Assembly: GCA_003952965.2 (NCBI GenBank)
Contig: CM025849.1
Span: 24,213,576-24,277,575, forward strand
DNA from: Morella rubra
Lineage: Eukaryota; Streptophyta; Magnoliopsida; Fagales; Myricaceae
Direction: 5' to 3'
Length of the DNA: 64,000 nucleotides
Shown: positions 35,928-47,531 of the stretch, piece after piece
Numbering within the stretch: position 1 is the stretch's first letter
How the letters are laid out: the number at the start of each line of letters is the position of its first letter
Notes under the pieces: generated by a model
Database searches by the model: none
What the model was told of the DNA's origin: nothing
The model's input: the letters and a program-made list of their open reading frames with translations, nothing else
Position numbers and translations under genes: made by a program

Positions 35928-37154
35928 CACTACAACAAATTCAGGCTATAGCAGCAAGACAACACGTCGCTGCAACCCCCCAAAAAAGTCATTACAGAAA
36001 AAATTTGACAAATATAAAAACATCGCACCTCCGTCGCTTTTACCGTGTCACTATAGACATCCGGCGACATTTTTTTCTCTTTGTTGCTACTGCAAAACAA
36101 ATTGCAACTTAAGATGGTGTTGCAAGAGGGCTTCCTCAAGGGTCGCTGTTGTGGTTACCCCCATTACCATGACCATCGCAAAAAAGCTCATTCAACAACG
36201 AAAATTAGGGGTCGTAAAAATGCTTGTTCAGCAACGAAAAACAGCGGTCGCAAAAATGCTTGTTCAGCAACGAAAATCTGGTCTCGCGAGTGCTTATTTT
36301 CGGCCATATAATTTTGTGGAAGGTGTTGTTTGCGACTGTCATTGGAACTACGCAATTTCTACGACTTCCCATTTGTCACTTTACCCATTCAATAGATTAA
36401 TTCAAACATAAATCTCGAAAGGGGGAAATGAGAAGAAGAAATAGAACTTGTAATTTAGCTGCAGGGAAGAGATACATTCAAATTGATTACAACACACAAG
36501 CCTAACAATCCAATTTGTACAAAACAACAAATCAACAACGACAAATCAATATTCACATTTTTCACAAATCAGAACAATACCATCTCTCAACAATACCTAG
36601 CAATCAAAAACTCAGTACAAGTTCAAAGTGAAATAAAAAAGAGATATTGACCGAGAAAAGCATAGGATCCAAAACACCGTGAGAATACTGCCCCCTTCTC
36701 CATTGCGGTGGTGATCATGTCTTCGTTCATAACGTGCTTTCATAGATTCAAAATATCGTGAGAATGTTACCCCTTGTCATTCGCGGAGGTGTCGTGGAAG
36801 TGGAAGACGAAATTTTCATCTTCATTTTGAGAGAGAGAGAAGGCAAAGGAAGCCGAAAGATTTGGGATTTGGGTTCGCCGAGGGAGACGAAAGAGTTAGG
36901 TTTGTCGTGGGAGACGAATGACAGAAATTCAGAGAAAAGAGGGGAGGCGGCAGTGAGAAGATAAGTTAGGGTTTGGGTTTAAATGAATGGTTGAAGCGTG
37001 TGTTAGGGCATCTGTGATTGAAAGACAATCATGTCCTTGTCTGTTCTAAAAAATAACCATCTAGTTAGGGGTACATAGGTAATAACGTATGAGTAAGAAA
37101 CATCAATTACTAATTTACTCCACAAACCAATGGAAATACCTTTCTATCCTATCT

Positions 37155-37435
37155 TTTAATTTATAGTTATTATGATATTCAAAAAATAATTTTAAAAATT
37201 CAGAAAAATATATAATTCAAAAAATAAGTAGAAAATAGTTTCACAAATAGAAAAAATTATAAAAATGGTTAAAATATGAAACCATTTTCTATATTATAAA
37301 AATAGATCAAGTAGAAAATTACTTGATATTTTATCTATTTTTATAATTTTTATATTTATGAAACTATTTTCTACATATTTTTTGAATTATATTTTTTTAA
37401 TATTATCATAACTATAAAAAATAATAATAATATTA
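37155..37435. repeat. AT-rich foldback palindrome
   Basis: Two inverted arms of about 120 bp face each other around 37295: the left arm contains GTAGAAAATAGTTTCACAAA and the right arm its near-complement TTATGAAACTATTTTCTAC. A long imperfect hairpin would form in single strands. Confidence 0.8.
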
Positions 37436-37447
37436 TTTAATTTAATA

Positions 37448-37690
37448 ATATATAAATCATTCCAGGCCGTACTACAAGTGCGGCCTCGAATGATTTATAT
37501 CGCTAAGTCACGCACGGCCCGCGCGACTTAGGGATATAGCTCTTGGGGGCGCGAAATTCCAGCGCCCTCGCGTGAGCAGGTCCTGCACGCAAGGTTGCAC
37601 GCGTGGTGCTGGGAATTCCAGCCGCTGTCGCTCGCGTCCCGCGCACAAGGCCGCGCGGGCGGCACTGGAAATTTCAGCCCCTGTTGAGAC
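37448..37690. repeat. GC-rich hairpin block inside an AT-rich element
   Basis: The sequence ATATAAATCATTCCAGGCCG is followed 11 bases later by its near-complement CGGCCTCGAATGATTTATAT (37449-37499). Next comes CTAAGTC...GACTTAG around CGCGCGGGC-type words. The block is far more GC-rich than its surroundings, and CAGCGCC/GGCGCTG-like words continue to 37690. Confidence 0.75.
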
Positions 37691-38596
37691 CTATTTTTAG
37701 CGACACAATTTTTTTTCATGATAACACTTTTGGCGCGACAAATGTACAATTTCGTCGGTAAAAACTATTTGTTTTACCTTTTAAGCGATGAATAATATAT
37801 TTTTCACAAAAGAAGTATTTTTAGCGACAAAATTGAATAGTCATTGATAAAGTCGTCACTAAAACTGTCCTTTAACGACAAAATTGAGTAGTCACTGATA
37901 AAGTTGTCGCTAATTAAGTCTATAGCGACAAAACAATATTTATGTTGCAAAAGCATAGTTTTAACTACGAAATTAATTTTGTTGCTGATAAATTCGTAAC
38001 TAAAGGGCAAATCTCTTGTAGTGATTTATGTCGCCAATAGAAATTTAGTTTCCAACTTTCCATGGTTGAGCTGGGTGACTAGGGATAATTGGAGACGAAA
38101 CCAATTGCATTTAATTCATGTAGTTGTTAGTGTTTGATTGGCAATAGCAGTGCGGTTTCCACTGCAAAGAAAAAGCAACTCAGATTTGACGCAACAAATC
38201 GCAACAAAATCGTCACAAAACAAAATCAGCAAATCGCAACAAAAGCCTCACAAATCAGAAAGAGAGAGAAATCACCAACACAGAAAAATCAAAATTCAGT
38301 TATTTTCGAAATTGCAACCAAATCGCAGCAAAATCACAGGCCATTTCAACAAAATCTGCACAAAACCAGAAAATCACGGTGAAACTTCAACTAAATAAAG
38401 GGATCGTTTTGTATACCGTTAGGAGCTGGTTCTAGACATCCTAAGTTCCCATCTCTACCTAGGTTTCATGGCAAATACATTTTGTGAACAACTAATTATC
38501 TAACTCGCGCCATCCACTCATTAGAGCAAATATGAAACACTAGAAGAAATAATGCCAACATAATGTTTATGCCCTTACGGATTCTTCGTTTAGAGT

Positions 38597-40620
38597 GAAC
38601 TAATGTTGTTGAAGGCATTTTCCTAAACTTACCAACTTGCAAAGACAAAGTATTTAATATTGTTAAAGCATTCTCGATGATGAAAAATTGAGAATTCTTA
38701 AGATTGGCAATATGGATATTGTCGGGAACTTTTCTAATCTTCATGTCAAGTACTTATGCAGCATGCTATGGCCTTGTGATCTTTTAAGATTGTTAGTCTA
38801 AGGTTGTTTTGCAAACAATCCATATTTGATTTTGTTGATAACAAAAAATTCAAAGTACTTTGAAGACTTTTAGATTTTACCTTGTCAATCCATTATTTCT
38901 AACAAGTGTTTCAAAAGAATGAGGTTATCTCCATTAAATATTTCTAAGTGTACTTGAATATCATTATACAAAGTTAATAGATTAATTTTTTATGTTGTAG
39001 GTGTTTAAAGAAGTGTTGGAATGGATTTGACACTTTCTAGATGCTGATTTTTCTCTCCAGCATTGAATGTGTTAACACATTTAAGACAAGTGTCGACATA
39101 TTGTACTGACACCCGAGACAACACAATTCTAGACCCATGTTTGATGTGTCAACACATGCAGACTATGTGTCGACACATGCTGCAATTTTGCAGAAATTCA
39201 GGAACGATGCAGCTCATTTAAAAAGCTCTAAAATGGCTTGGGTACCTTTCCAACAGTACTTTTGAGGGATTTAGAGACCGTTGAAGACAAATGGGGAATA
39301 AATAGAAGAAGATAGAGAGATAAAGATAAGAAAACTCACAAATATTCTTGCCCTAACTTCTAGAGAGAGAAAGTGCTTTGAAGAAGAGGGAAAACCGCAT
39401 CTACCAAGAAAGCTTGTGCTCCCACCTGCCAAACTTTAGCTTTCTTCAGAATCTTGTCTTCTTGCACTTATTGTGCTTTTCACTTGCTGATTCGGCTTAG
39501 AGAGCCATTCCACACGTTTTGTGCTTTCCACTTGCTTATTTTGGCTTAGAGAGCCATTCTTTGTTATTCCTTTGTACCCATCTTTTGTAAAACATTGAGT
39601 GTTGGGTAAACACTTGTCCTACTTGTGAGGGTAGAAGAAATCTCTTGGGATTTGTGAAGAGAGTTGAAAGTGAGCTCGAAAAATGCTTTGTAAAGGTTCC
39701 TTAGCACCCGAAGCTAAGGTGTATTTGCTATTTGGAGAATAGTGAAGGAAGCCCAAGGAAGTCAATAGCCTTGGGGGTGGACGTAGGCAAGTGTTGGCCG
39801 AACCACCTAAAATTGCAGTGTTGTCTCTCTAACTCTATCTTTCTTACGTTTCGTTCCATATCTATATTTGTGGTACTTTTATGCTTTATTATTCTTCATA
39901 TTAAATAGCATTTAGTATATCTGCATTTTTATTCGTAGAAAAAGTGTATTTTTTCAGATCTGCATTTTTATTAAAAAAAGGTTAAGTTTTTGATAAACCC
40001 AATTCAGCCTCCCTCTTGGGTTGTTATTTAGACTTTCAAAGATCCTTGCCAAAAAGTGAGTTACGTGTGATGGATTGGTTGAGATTACCCTTGAAATCCT
40101 TGCCGACCAATTTCCAATTAGACCATCTTGTTCAACTTAACATACCTTGCAGGCACATCAAACAACTTTGGTAGGGAATAAAGGTAGTATTTTTATTCAA
40201 TCACATGTTTATTCATAATCTGATTAAATTTCAGATAAGTTCCTTCATGTTTTATTTTTGATTTATACCAGAGTTAAGGCAACTTGAAACATTTTGATCT
40301 TAGTGCCTCTAAGAGCTTGATGGAGATACTAGATTTCACTAGAGTCCCAAATCCTGAGATACTGGATCTTGAAGGTTGTACGAGTCTATCTAAAGTACAC
40401 ACATCCATTGGAGTTCTCAACAGGCTTAGATGATTGAATTTACATGGTTGCAAACGTCTTAAAAACATTCCTAACAAGATCAGCTCAAAATCTCTTGAAT
40501 ATTTTTATCTTTCTAGACTTTGTTCAAGTTTGAAGAAGTTCTTGCATAAAGTAATATGAAATCTTTCCGGATATTTTATTTGGATGAGACTGCCATTGAA
40601 GAATTACCCTTTTAACTCTC
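38597..40620 (+). pseudogene. TNL copy 3 (TNL-3): LRR exons split by a solo LTR
   Basis: The third TNL paralog. 38597-38790 matches 27309-27500 (VVEGIFLN..., then GGCCTTGTGATCTTTTAAGAT). 40044-40183 continues with SELRVMDWLRLPLKSLPTNF, equivalent to 27501-27637. The intron 40184-40271 is conserved, and the last LRR exon runs 40272-40620 (SKSLMEILDFTRVPNPEILD). The break between 38790 and 40044 is a whole-looking SIRE solo LTR with a 5-bp target duplication. Further stops and small indels occur in both exons, and no TIR or NBS part is present. It is clearly non-functional. Confidence 0.85.
38791..40038 (+). mobile_element. SIRE-type copia solo LTR inside TNL-3
   Basis: Starts TGTTAGTCTAAGGTTG and ends TTATTTAGACTTTCA. 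It is flanked by AAGAT on both sides (38786-38790 and 40039-40043). It is 1248 bp and looks whole. Near its end it has CCCAATTCAGCCTCCCTCTTG, the segment just before the LTR end that is typical of SIRE/Maximus LTRs. It belongs to a different subfamily from the LTR at 55097. TNL copy 1 gives the uninterrupted target at 27489-27500. Confidence 0.92.
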
Positions 40621-41385
40621 AATCATAACTCTTAATATTTGGGCCTGGTTAGTATTGTTGGACTTCAAGTTCTTTAGTTTTTGTAGGCCCTGAGCCGTGT
40701 ACTCCAATAGCCGGTTTGTTTATAAAGTGCCTGTTTTGTATGACCCTTGCTTTTTTTAAAAAAAAACACTCATAACGTTTTCACTGGCAAGTGGTGATTG
40801 TGGAATATGAAACACTAGAAGAAGATCTAAAGAAAGCAGTAGAGGGAAAGCACGCAAACTAGTTAGTTGTTTTTTTGGCCTATACAAAAAAAGAAAAGAA
40901 AAAAAAGACTAGTTAGCTATTTTTCCTTATTCTGGTCTTGTCCTAAATTAGGTTTTACTCTTCAGTGATGTAATCCCGAATGCGTTTAGTGAGTAATAGC
41001 TCTTGTTGTTCACTGTTGATAAATTCTTGTTTAGGCAGTTTATATCATCCATGCATAATAATATTTTGTACTAAGATTTCCATTTTTCCTTTCATAATCC
41101 TACGGAGATAAGATGAAAAATATGAAATAAAGAGGTGTTTCCATGATTTAGGTACCACCCAATCAATATATGTTTTCTTAATCCCGCCCCATATCGTTTT
41201 CGACTAAAGAATGAGAAAAATGTTGTTAAATGATTAATCCAGAGGAAAGTAATCTTGAGTATAAAAATAAATATTTTATAAGCGGTAACGTATCGGATGT
41301 TCCTTTGAGTTCAATCTATGGCTGCAATCATGAATTGGTCATCACATTCGATGGTATTTTATTCATGTTGTATTAAATAATTAAA
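40621..41385. other. Intergenic, no gene supported
   Basis: AT-rich sequence with A homopolymers near 40760 and 40890. No coding or element signature seen. Confidence 0.4.
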
Positions 41386-42593
41386 GGGTTACTTACAATT
41401 TTTCCACTTGAACTAACACCCAAGTCTTAAAAACATTATTAATCTTTACTCGTGATGACTTACCTCTTCAAACTTCCTCTACCACTACGATTCAGTCTCC
41501 ACCCTGATTTTTTCGTTATGTGCGACGTTTTCCATCCCAAATGAACAACATGTGAGACCCTTTTTGTGCAAAAATACTAAATTGCCCACGCCACCATCTT
41601 CTTCATTGATTTTCTTAGTTTCTTGCTCAACTTCATTGCTTTCAACTAAAACACCCGTAAACTGCGCCACCGAACCACTCTCAAAAGCTTTACCCATAAA
41701 GCCACAAGCACTTAGGCCCCCATTCTTCACCAAGGAGTCTGGCTCTTGGGCACCCACAGAAGGACCCTGTCTGAGGTTCAAATCGATACCGACCCTATCT
41801 TCTCTTTATTTCTTTTTGGCTCCAAATCTCTAATCGGCAAATAAAAAGGTTCTTCTTTTGGGGTTTCGTTTTGTGGAGTAGAAGAGATTGTGCGCATAAT
41901 CTTATTCAAGCACATTTGAGCCTTAGAGCATCAATCCTTCGCCAGACAAAGAGAACTTGGGGAAGCTTGGTGAAGTCGAAGAACTCATCAGTAGAGCGCC
42001 TGGAGAGAACATCGACTGCCCTATCAAAGCATATCACCGTTAACACCTTTGTATATGATGCTACTAGTAACTATCAAATCAGCTAAACAAAACACATATT
42101 AGAATGGCAAAATAGGAAGCTCAATGCTAGGTTCAAATACCCCCAATTTGCGATAAATGAAAAACTTTCTACGCAAACATTGATTTAGATGTTGTGTTCT
42201 AAGAAACAAGTAGGAACCCCTTTGCTCTTTGCAAATGCAATTCCGATTCCCCCTTCCTGTTCTGACTAAGAAGTAGATACTCAACATTATTTTTATTGAG
42301 AAAGAACTTTCTGTGGAAACATATAGGAAATCAGGGTGGGGATAACATGGGGAAAATTGAAAAAGCAAATTGCGTGGGTTGTGGGTATGGGCAATTTAGT
42401 AAATTCGCGCAAGAAGGGTCCCACGTATTGCTCATGTGGGATGGAAAACGTGAGACATAACCGAAAATTTAAGTTTCGAACAGATTCGTAAGAGATGATG
42501 TTGATTAGGGGGGCGAGTTATAACGAGTCATAGTTCATGCATGGAGGTTTCTGAGATTGGGGTGTAATTTTAACGGGGAAATTGTAATTAACC
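41386..42593. mobile_element. Mutator-like element with long inverted repeats, possible Pack-MULE
   Basis: The left 190 bp or so (GGGTTACTTACAATTTTTCC... through GACGTTTTCCATCCCA near 41523) recurs inverted at the right end (TGGGATGGAAAACGTGAGAC near 42438, ending AATTGTAATTAACC at 42593). Flanking 9-bp words are similar but not identical (ATAATTAAA and ATAATCAAT). The GC-richer interior (41530-42400) holds a 98-codon open frame on the minus strand (41485-41781) with no family I recognise. Captured host sequence is possible but unproven. Confidence 0.7.
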
Positions 42594-43382
42594 TATAATC
42601 AATTTTGCTAGAAATTTTGAGCTGCCTTTATGTTGTATACTTTTCAACCATGTTCGATTGTCAATGGTCGGCTTCAATTCCAAGACTTTTTGGTTAAATG
42701 TAAGCAATGGTGGCCTTCAAATTTCAAGACTTTTAGCTTATAAGTGATACAGGAACGAATCTTTCAAACTTTTAACAATAAAATAATCTCTCTTTTCTTA
42801 GCAAATTATCAATTTTTTTCATTACAATAAATATAAAAAATTTACTCAAATAATCTTTATCTTTAATTTCTCATTGACTCCCATAAATCAAAATATTGAC
42901 ATTCCCAAAATTTTGATTTGCAAATACCACCTAAGACATCCACAAAAAACTCGCCCCCAAATATGTCTGTCTTCCAAAGTTTTAGCCTCTGTTTGTTCAA
43001 ACATAAGAAATTAATGGAAATTCTTTGATAACTATTTTTCACAAACTCCAATAACAGCTACACTAACTTCAATAAAAATATTTTCAACAATTGTTAGCAT
43101 AAAAATATCCAAACAGAGTTGGTCTTCTAGAAGTTTTTATGCATGTGGTTTGGTTCTTTCTTGAAAGAAAACTTTGCATAAATCTATCATAGGTGATGAG
43201 TTCCTGTGTTAGTCTCTCCAAAGTTTACGTGCACGTTAGATAGACACCACACTAGGTTTACCTCACCATATGAGATTTCACTCGTTACCAAAAAAAAATT
43301 GCATAAACCTAATTTGTAATTTACTTGTTACTCTTCTGGCAATCTTTCCTAGTCATTTTGACAAAATAGTGGGGGTTAAATA
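42594..43382. other. Intergenic, no gene supported
   Basis: AT-rich. The TCAAATTTCAAGACTTTTAG-like word near 42690-42740 appears twice. No gene or element ends seen. Confidence 0.4.
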
Positions 43383-43922
43383 TGTTGGCTTTTGTTCATA
43401 ATCGATATTTTGATGATTTCAATACATGGATTAAGTTTACAAAATGGAGATTTTCAAAGACAAAGATATTTTTATCAAAGAGCCAAAGAAAAAGAAATTG
43501 AAGATCAAGAAGATGCTTGTGTTCCCTTTGATCATGTGATGGGTAGAATGCATGTTTGGGAAAGCTTGATGGATAATGCATGCACATATCTTAATTTTTA
43601 TCAAATTTTAGGTGATGCATCCATCTAAGTTACATCCTTTGTCTTTTTGATATGACAAAGGGGGGGAAATGTGTTGATAGTTTCAATGACTATATATTCT
43701 CCTTTTGAACTGGATTATGAATATTATCCATTAATGTTTTGTCTCAAGTTTCAAATTATTGTCCAATTGCAAAAGATAGGGGAGTCATCCCAAAACTATC
43801 AATTTATTGTGATCATCAAAAAAGGGGAGATTCTTGGCTTTTGTTCACAATCAATATTTTTGATGATTTCAATAAATGGATTAAGTTTACAAAATAGACA
43901 TCTTCAAAGACAAAGACATTTT
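43383..43922 (+). mobile_element. SIRE-type copia remnant (LTR pieces and 3' internal end)
   Basis: An LTR start TGTTGGCTTTTGTTC at 43383 is followed by internal sequence with the GACAAAGGGGGG motif (43654-43667) and a polypurine tract (AAAAAAGGGGAGAT, to 43831). A second LTR start at 43832 runs to about 43922. The plan is the same as in the copy at 362-1740. It is broken and only the 3' part is recognisable. Confidence 0.7.
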
Positions 43923-44247
43923 ATAATAAGGGCAATCAAAATTCGTATACATTGTAGGCCTCTTAACATACATTTGAACAATATAATTAGTTATAGTAAG
44001 TTAAACCTTCATTTGAACAATTTTCATCTAGGAAACGTTTCTTACAAGACTCAATAACATTAAGTTATTGAAATACTTTTTGACTTGAAATTTTCTGTCA
44101 ACACTCAAACACTAAGAACTTACATCAAATTTGGTGGTTGTACATATAAAGCTCCCAACACGCTAGAAGTCATTTACTATAATCAACCTGCCAAGAATTC
44201 TTACTTTGATGGAGAAGTTAACGAAGAGCCAAGTTGGTACCACCCAT
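43923..44247. other. Unassigned AT-rich sequence
   Basis: No gene seen. The last 20 bases (GTTGGTACCACCCAT) may be the start of a SINE-like unit that continues on the other side of the CACTA element. Confidence 0.35.
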
Positions 44248-45357
44248 CATTATAAGAAATATAGCTTTAGGTGACAAAAATCTGGGTGTCAACCCAAATT
44301 TTGTCACCTAAAGCGGCCTTTCCCTTATAAAATATTAATTTCATTACCCAAAATCATCCAGGAACCAAAAAACCATCCAGACCAATCAAAAACACGTTCG
44401 GATGTATTTCTGGAGTGAAGACATACACACATCGCCAATGAGTGACGGTAAAAATAGTCACAAAATATAAAAACTGTTTGAACTCTCAACAAACCCGTTC
44501 GGACTCTATGCTGGGTGACAAATTGCAAATCGTCGTAACTGAGTGACAATTAGAATCATCATAATTTTTCCAAACCCGTTTAGTCAATTTTTATAAAATC
44601 ATCTAGATGGAATTACATAACGAATAATAATCGTCAGCATATATAGTGACAAATTTAAAATCATCATGAACACTCAATACCGTCCGGACTACACAAAATG
44701 CGTTCCAATCGAAAAAAAATCCGTTCGGATTGTTAAAAAAGTTCGCATAGGCATGACGCTTCTTCTGTGAATCGTGTGGTTCCACGTTGCAAAACTTCAG
44801 ACACGTTATATCGAAACCATCCTGACCAATAAATACAGTCCAGACAGTTAAAGTTCTAGATCCATTTCGAATAAATCAGCATATTTAATGACGATAAATT
44901 TGATTGGGCCACGTGTGAAAATGATGCAGAGAACTGTCCGAACACATATGAAATACGTTCGGACGATGTTAGGAGACGTTAAGCCTGCCAGACTTTGTGA
45001 AAATCACAAACTCCCTCTCCTCTCTCAAACTTTTCTACTGAACGGTTTCACTCCCAGTTTGAGATCTCTCAAATAACTTTAGGTAAAACTTTTTTCCTGA
45101 GTTTGCCTCTTAATTTCATGTATTTCAATTCAATTCCAACTGGTATTAAGTTTGTTGGGTTGTTTTGGTTGATCAAATTATGCTGCTTTGGTTCATCGAA
45201 ACTCTGTTCAGACGGTATCTTACGACGTTTGGACGGTTATTAGATGTGTAGACAACATACAATTTAAACAACGCAGTTTGATTTTCGTGTGAATGGTTTT
45301 TCCTAATGTTCAGACGGTTTTTACTAGGTTGACCATGGAACACTCGGGGAGAAGTAT

Positions 45358-45769
45358 CACCAATGTCGGCAGACAGACAGAGTGACCAGCTTGGGCGGAC
45401 GCCTTTTTAGTGGAGTTGAAAGAGAGTATTCGGGCGATAGTGAGGCCGACGCATTCGTTGTGCATGGAGCTCTAATGCCGCTTGACCAGTCTAGAGACCA
45501 AACTTGCTCTAACTAATAGGGCTCTAACGGAAGAGTTGAATATTATGCGCATGGAATTTTTCTTTACGAGACAACAATTGTCTGAGTTGTCCCAATCTGT
45601 CCATACCGTTCTAATACAACTGCAGACACTCGTCAAATGGGAGGATAATATGAAGGAGCATTTGGCGCATGTTCATAACACACTCGGACAAGATCTGCAC
45701 GAGCCAGCTCGTGATTGGGAGCAGTTTCCTGTTTATGCTTTATCACTATTATTTATTTACCATTAAAAG
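45358..45769 (+). pseudogene. Coiled-coil ORF in the left arm of CACTA-B
   Basis: A frame starting MEHSGRSITNVGRQT at about 45338 is interrupted near 45477 and continues as SLETKLALTNRALTEELNIM and LSELSQSVHTVLIQLQTLVK to a stop at 45766. The heptad-like spacing of L, I and V suggests a coiled coil. It lies inside the subterminal word array, upstream of the transposase. I do not recognise the family; it could be a separate small gene or the relic of an accessory element protein. Confidence 0.45.
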
Positions 45770-47531
45770 ACCGTCTCCAACTTGTACTAGACATTATGAT
45801 CGTGTTTTTCATTCTGTATTTGGATTATTTTTTATATTTTATATTAATTTATGTTCTTTCACTTAATTAAATTTATTATCATTTGCATGGATAATTAGTA
45901 CGATCAAATGGGTGATTAGTATGAGTGCTATGTTAACGGAATGATTAGTGTAATTAGCTTCTAATTACAATTAAATAGGTGATTAGTGAATTATTTTAAT
46001 TGAAGGAAGTTAAATTTAGTGAATTTAACAACAAAACAAAACAAATTTTAAATAAATCTACTGGGGGTTCGGCAAACAAACATAACGTCCAGACTCCACT
46101 ACAGAGGTAGGCGTTCGAACATAAAGGGGCAGAGTCTGGACTCGAATGATGAAATGATGCGGTTAGAACGGTTGAGCAATACGTCTGGACACTATTCTAA
46201 CAGTCGCATGGCTTAAACTTGTTTACGTTATATGATATCGAAAACAGTTGTAGCCGTCCGGACTATAATACACAGTTTGGATGCTGTTGTAATCGTCGCA
46301 TGGTTTACACATGTTTACGTTATCTGCCGGTTGAAAATAGTTGTTTCAGTCCAAACGGTATCATTTGCAGGTTCGAATGTCATCTCAACCAATCGTACGC
46401 TGCCACGTCGCACGATATCAGTTGCAAGTCGTTCGCACGTATAAAAACACGTCCGGATGGCTTTATTGCACCAAACTGTTTTGAACGGTTTAAATTTTGG
46501 CATTTAAAACTAACTGCATTGATTGGGCCATGTGTGCAAAATTTCATCCGAATATTTTGCTAAAAGTTCGGAACTTGTCAATGCCGTTCGGAGGCATACG
46601 TTGTTGTTTTGGATTTGTCCGGACACTATGTAAAAAATTTTGATTATCTTTTGTGCGTTCGGACGTCTTTTAATTCATGTTTGGTCGTATGTAGCATCCC
46701 TACGGGGATATGTTGTTGTTTTGATTTCATTCTGACGCTTTTTAATTTAGTCTAGACGTTTTAATATTGAAATTAAACAGTTTTTTATTTGTTTAACATT
46801 CGGACAGATATTATTTGTTGGTCCAGATGCCTTTGTGACGTCCGAATGCTTTCAACTTAGCGTTTGGAGGCTGTTTTCGTGTTCGGACGTATTTTCTAAT
46901 CGTGTGAACGCTTGTTATGCAGATTGAAAAAAAATGAGCAAGCGTGCACGTACGAGCGGCCAAGCTAATATCAAGCAACCTTCTAGTTCTACTTTGACGT
47001 TGGAGCAGCATACAGCAATTGTGTAGAGGCTTTAGATTACGTCGGAACGGTTTTTGGCTGTTATGTTCTTGCATTCATTTAGTAGCCTTAGCCCCCCGTT
47101 TAAGAATTACATAGAGTTCGGATAACGAACTCGGTTTAATGCTTGAATTTTCCATGTTATGGACAGTTTGAGTTTACAATTTGCTTAATGTGCATAATTG
47201 TATCAGCTATTGTGACTATTGTGTTTAGAAATTTTGATGAAAATCTCCTTTTGTCCTTCGGATACACATTCATTCAGCATTGAACTTATACACTTACCTT
47301 AAATAACGGGTGTTTATGCTCAATATTATAGGCGTGTATCTGGGGACTGAGGAGAAATGCTGTTGAAATTTCTAGAGCATCGGTCACAATGGTAATTTCA
47401 ATTACGTGCAGTATGTGATATTGTAAACTTGAATGAGATAGGACCTATCATCTGAAGAAATTGGAGATGAGTATGAATGTCATAATCATTGTTTGCATTA
47501 TTGTTTGTATTTTTGTCTTTAAAGGAACAAT

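Larger units (their letters stand above)
35928..38023. mobile_element. CACTA-type element, family D (2096 bp)
   Basis: Left end CACTACAACAAATTCAGG, right end complement CACTACAAGAGATTTGCC, flanked by ATT on both sides (35925-35927 and 38024-38026). Terminal zones carry GTCGC and TAGCGACAAAA words. A partly tandem repeat of about 30 bp (GTCGCAAAAATGCTTGTTC) lies at 36190-36290. No transposase was recognised; the interior holds a purine-rich stretch, a large AT palindrome and a GC-rich hairpin block. The two ends agree only in the first eight bases, so the two termini could belong to different elements; the 3-bp duplication could be chance at 1 in 64. Confidence 0.6.

Noticed and set aside
35928-36964. 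Frames at 36081-36411 and 36758-36964 as genes of the CACTA-D element
   Set aside because: The first is a 30-bp repeat read in frame and the second a purine-rich tract; neither resembles a transposase.
38134-38398. Two overlapping plus-strand frames rich in K, N and Q
   Set aside because: Both are translations of a CAACAAAATC-rich low-complexity tract; no domain.
44325-47074. Several open frames in the left arm of CACTA-B as genes
   Set aside because: Most arise from the CGTTCGGAC word array and its spacers; only the coiled-coil frame was kept, at low confidence.
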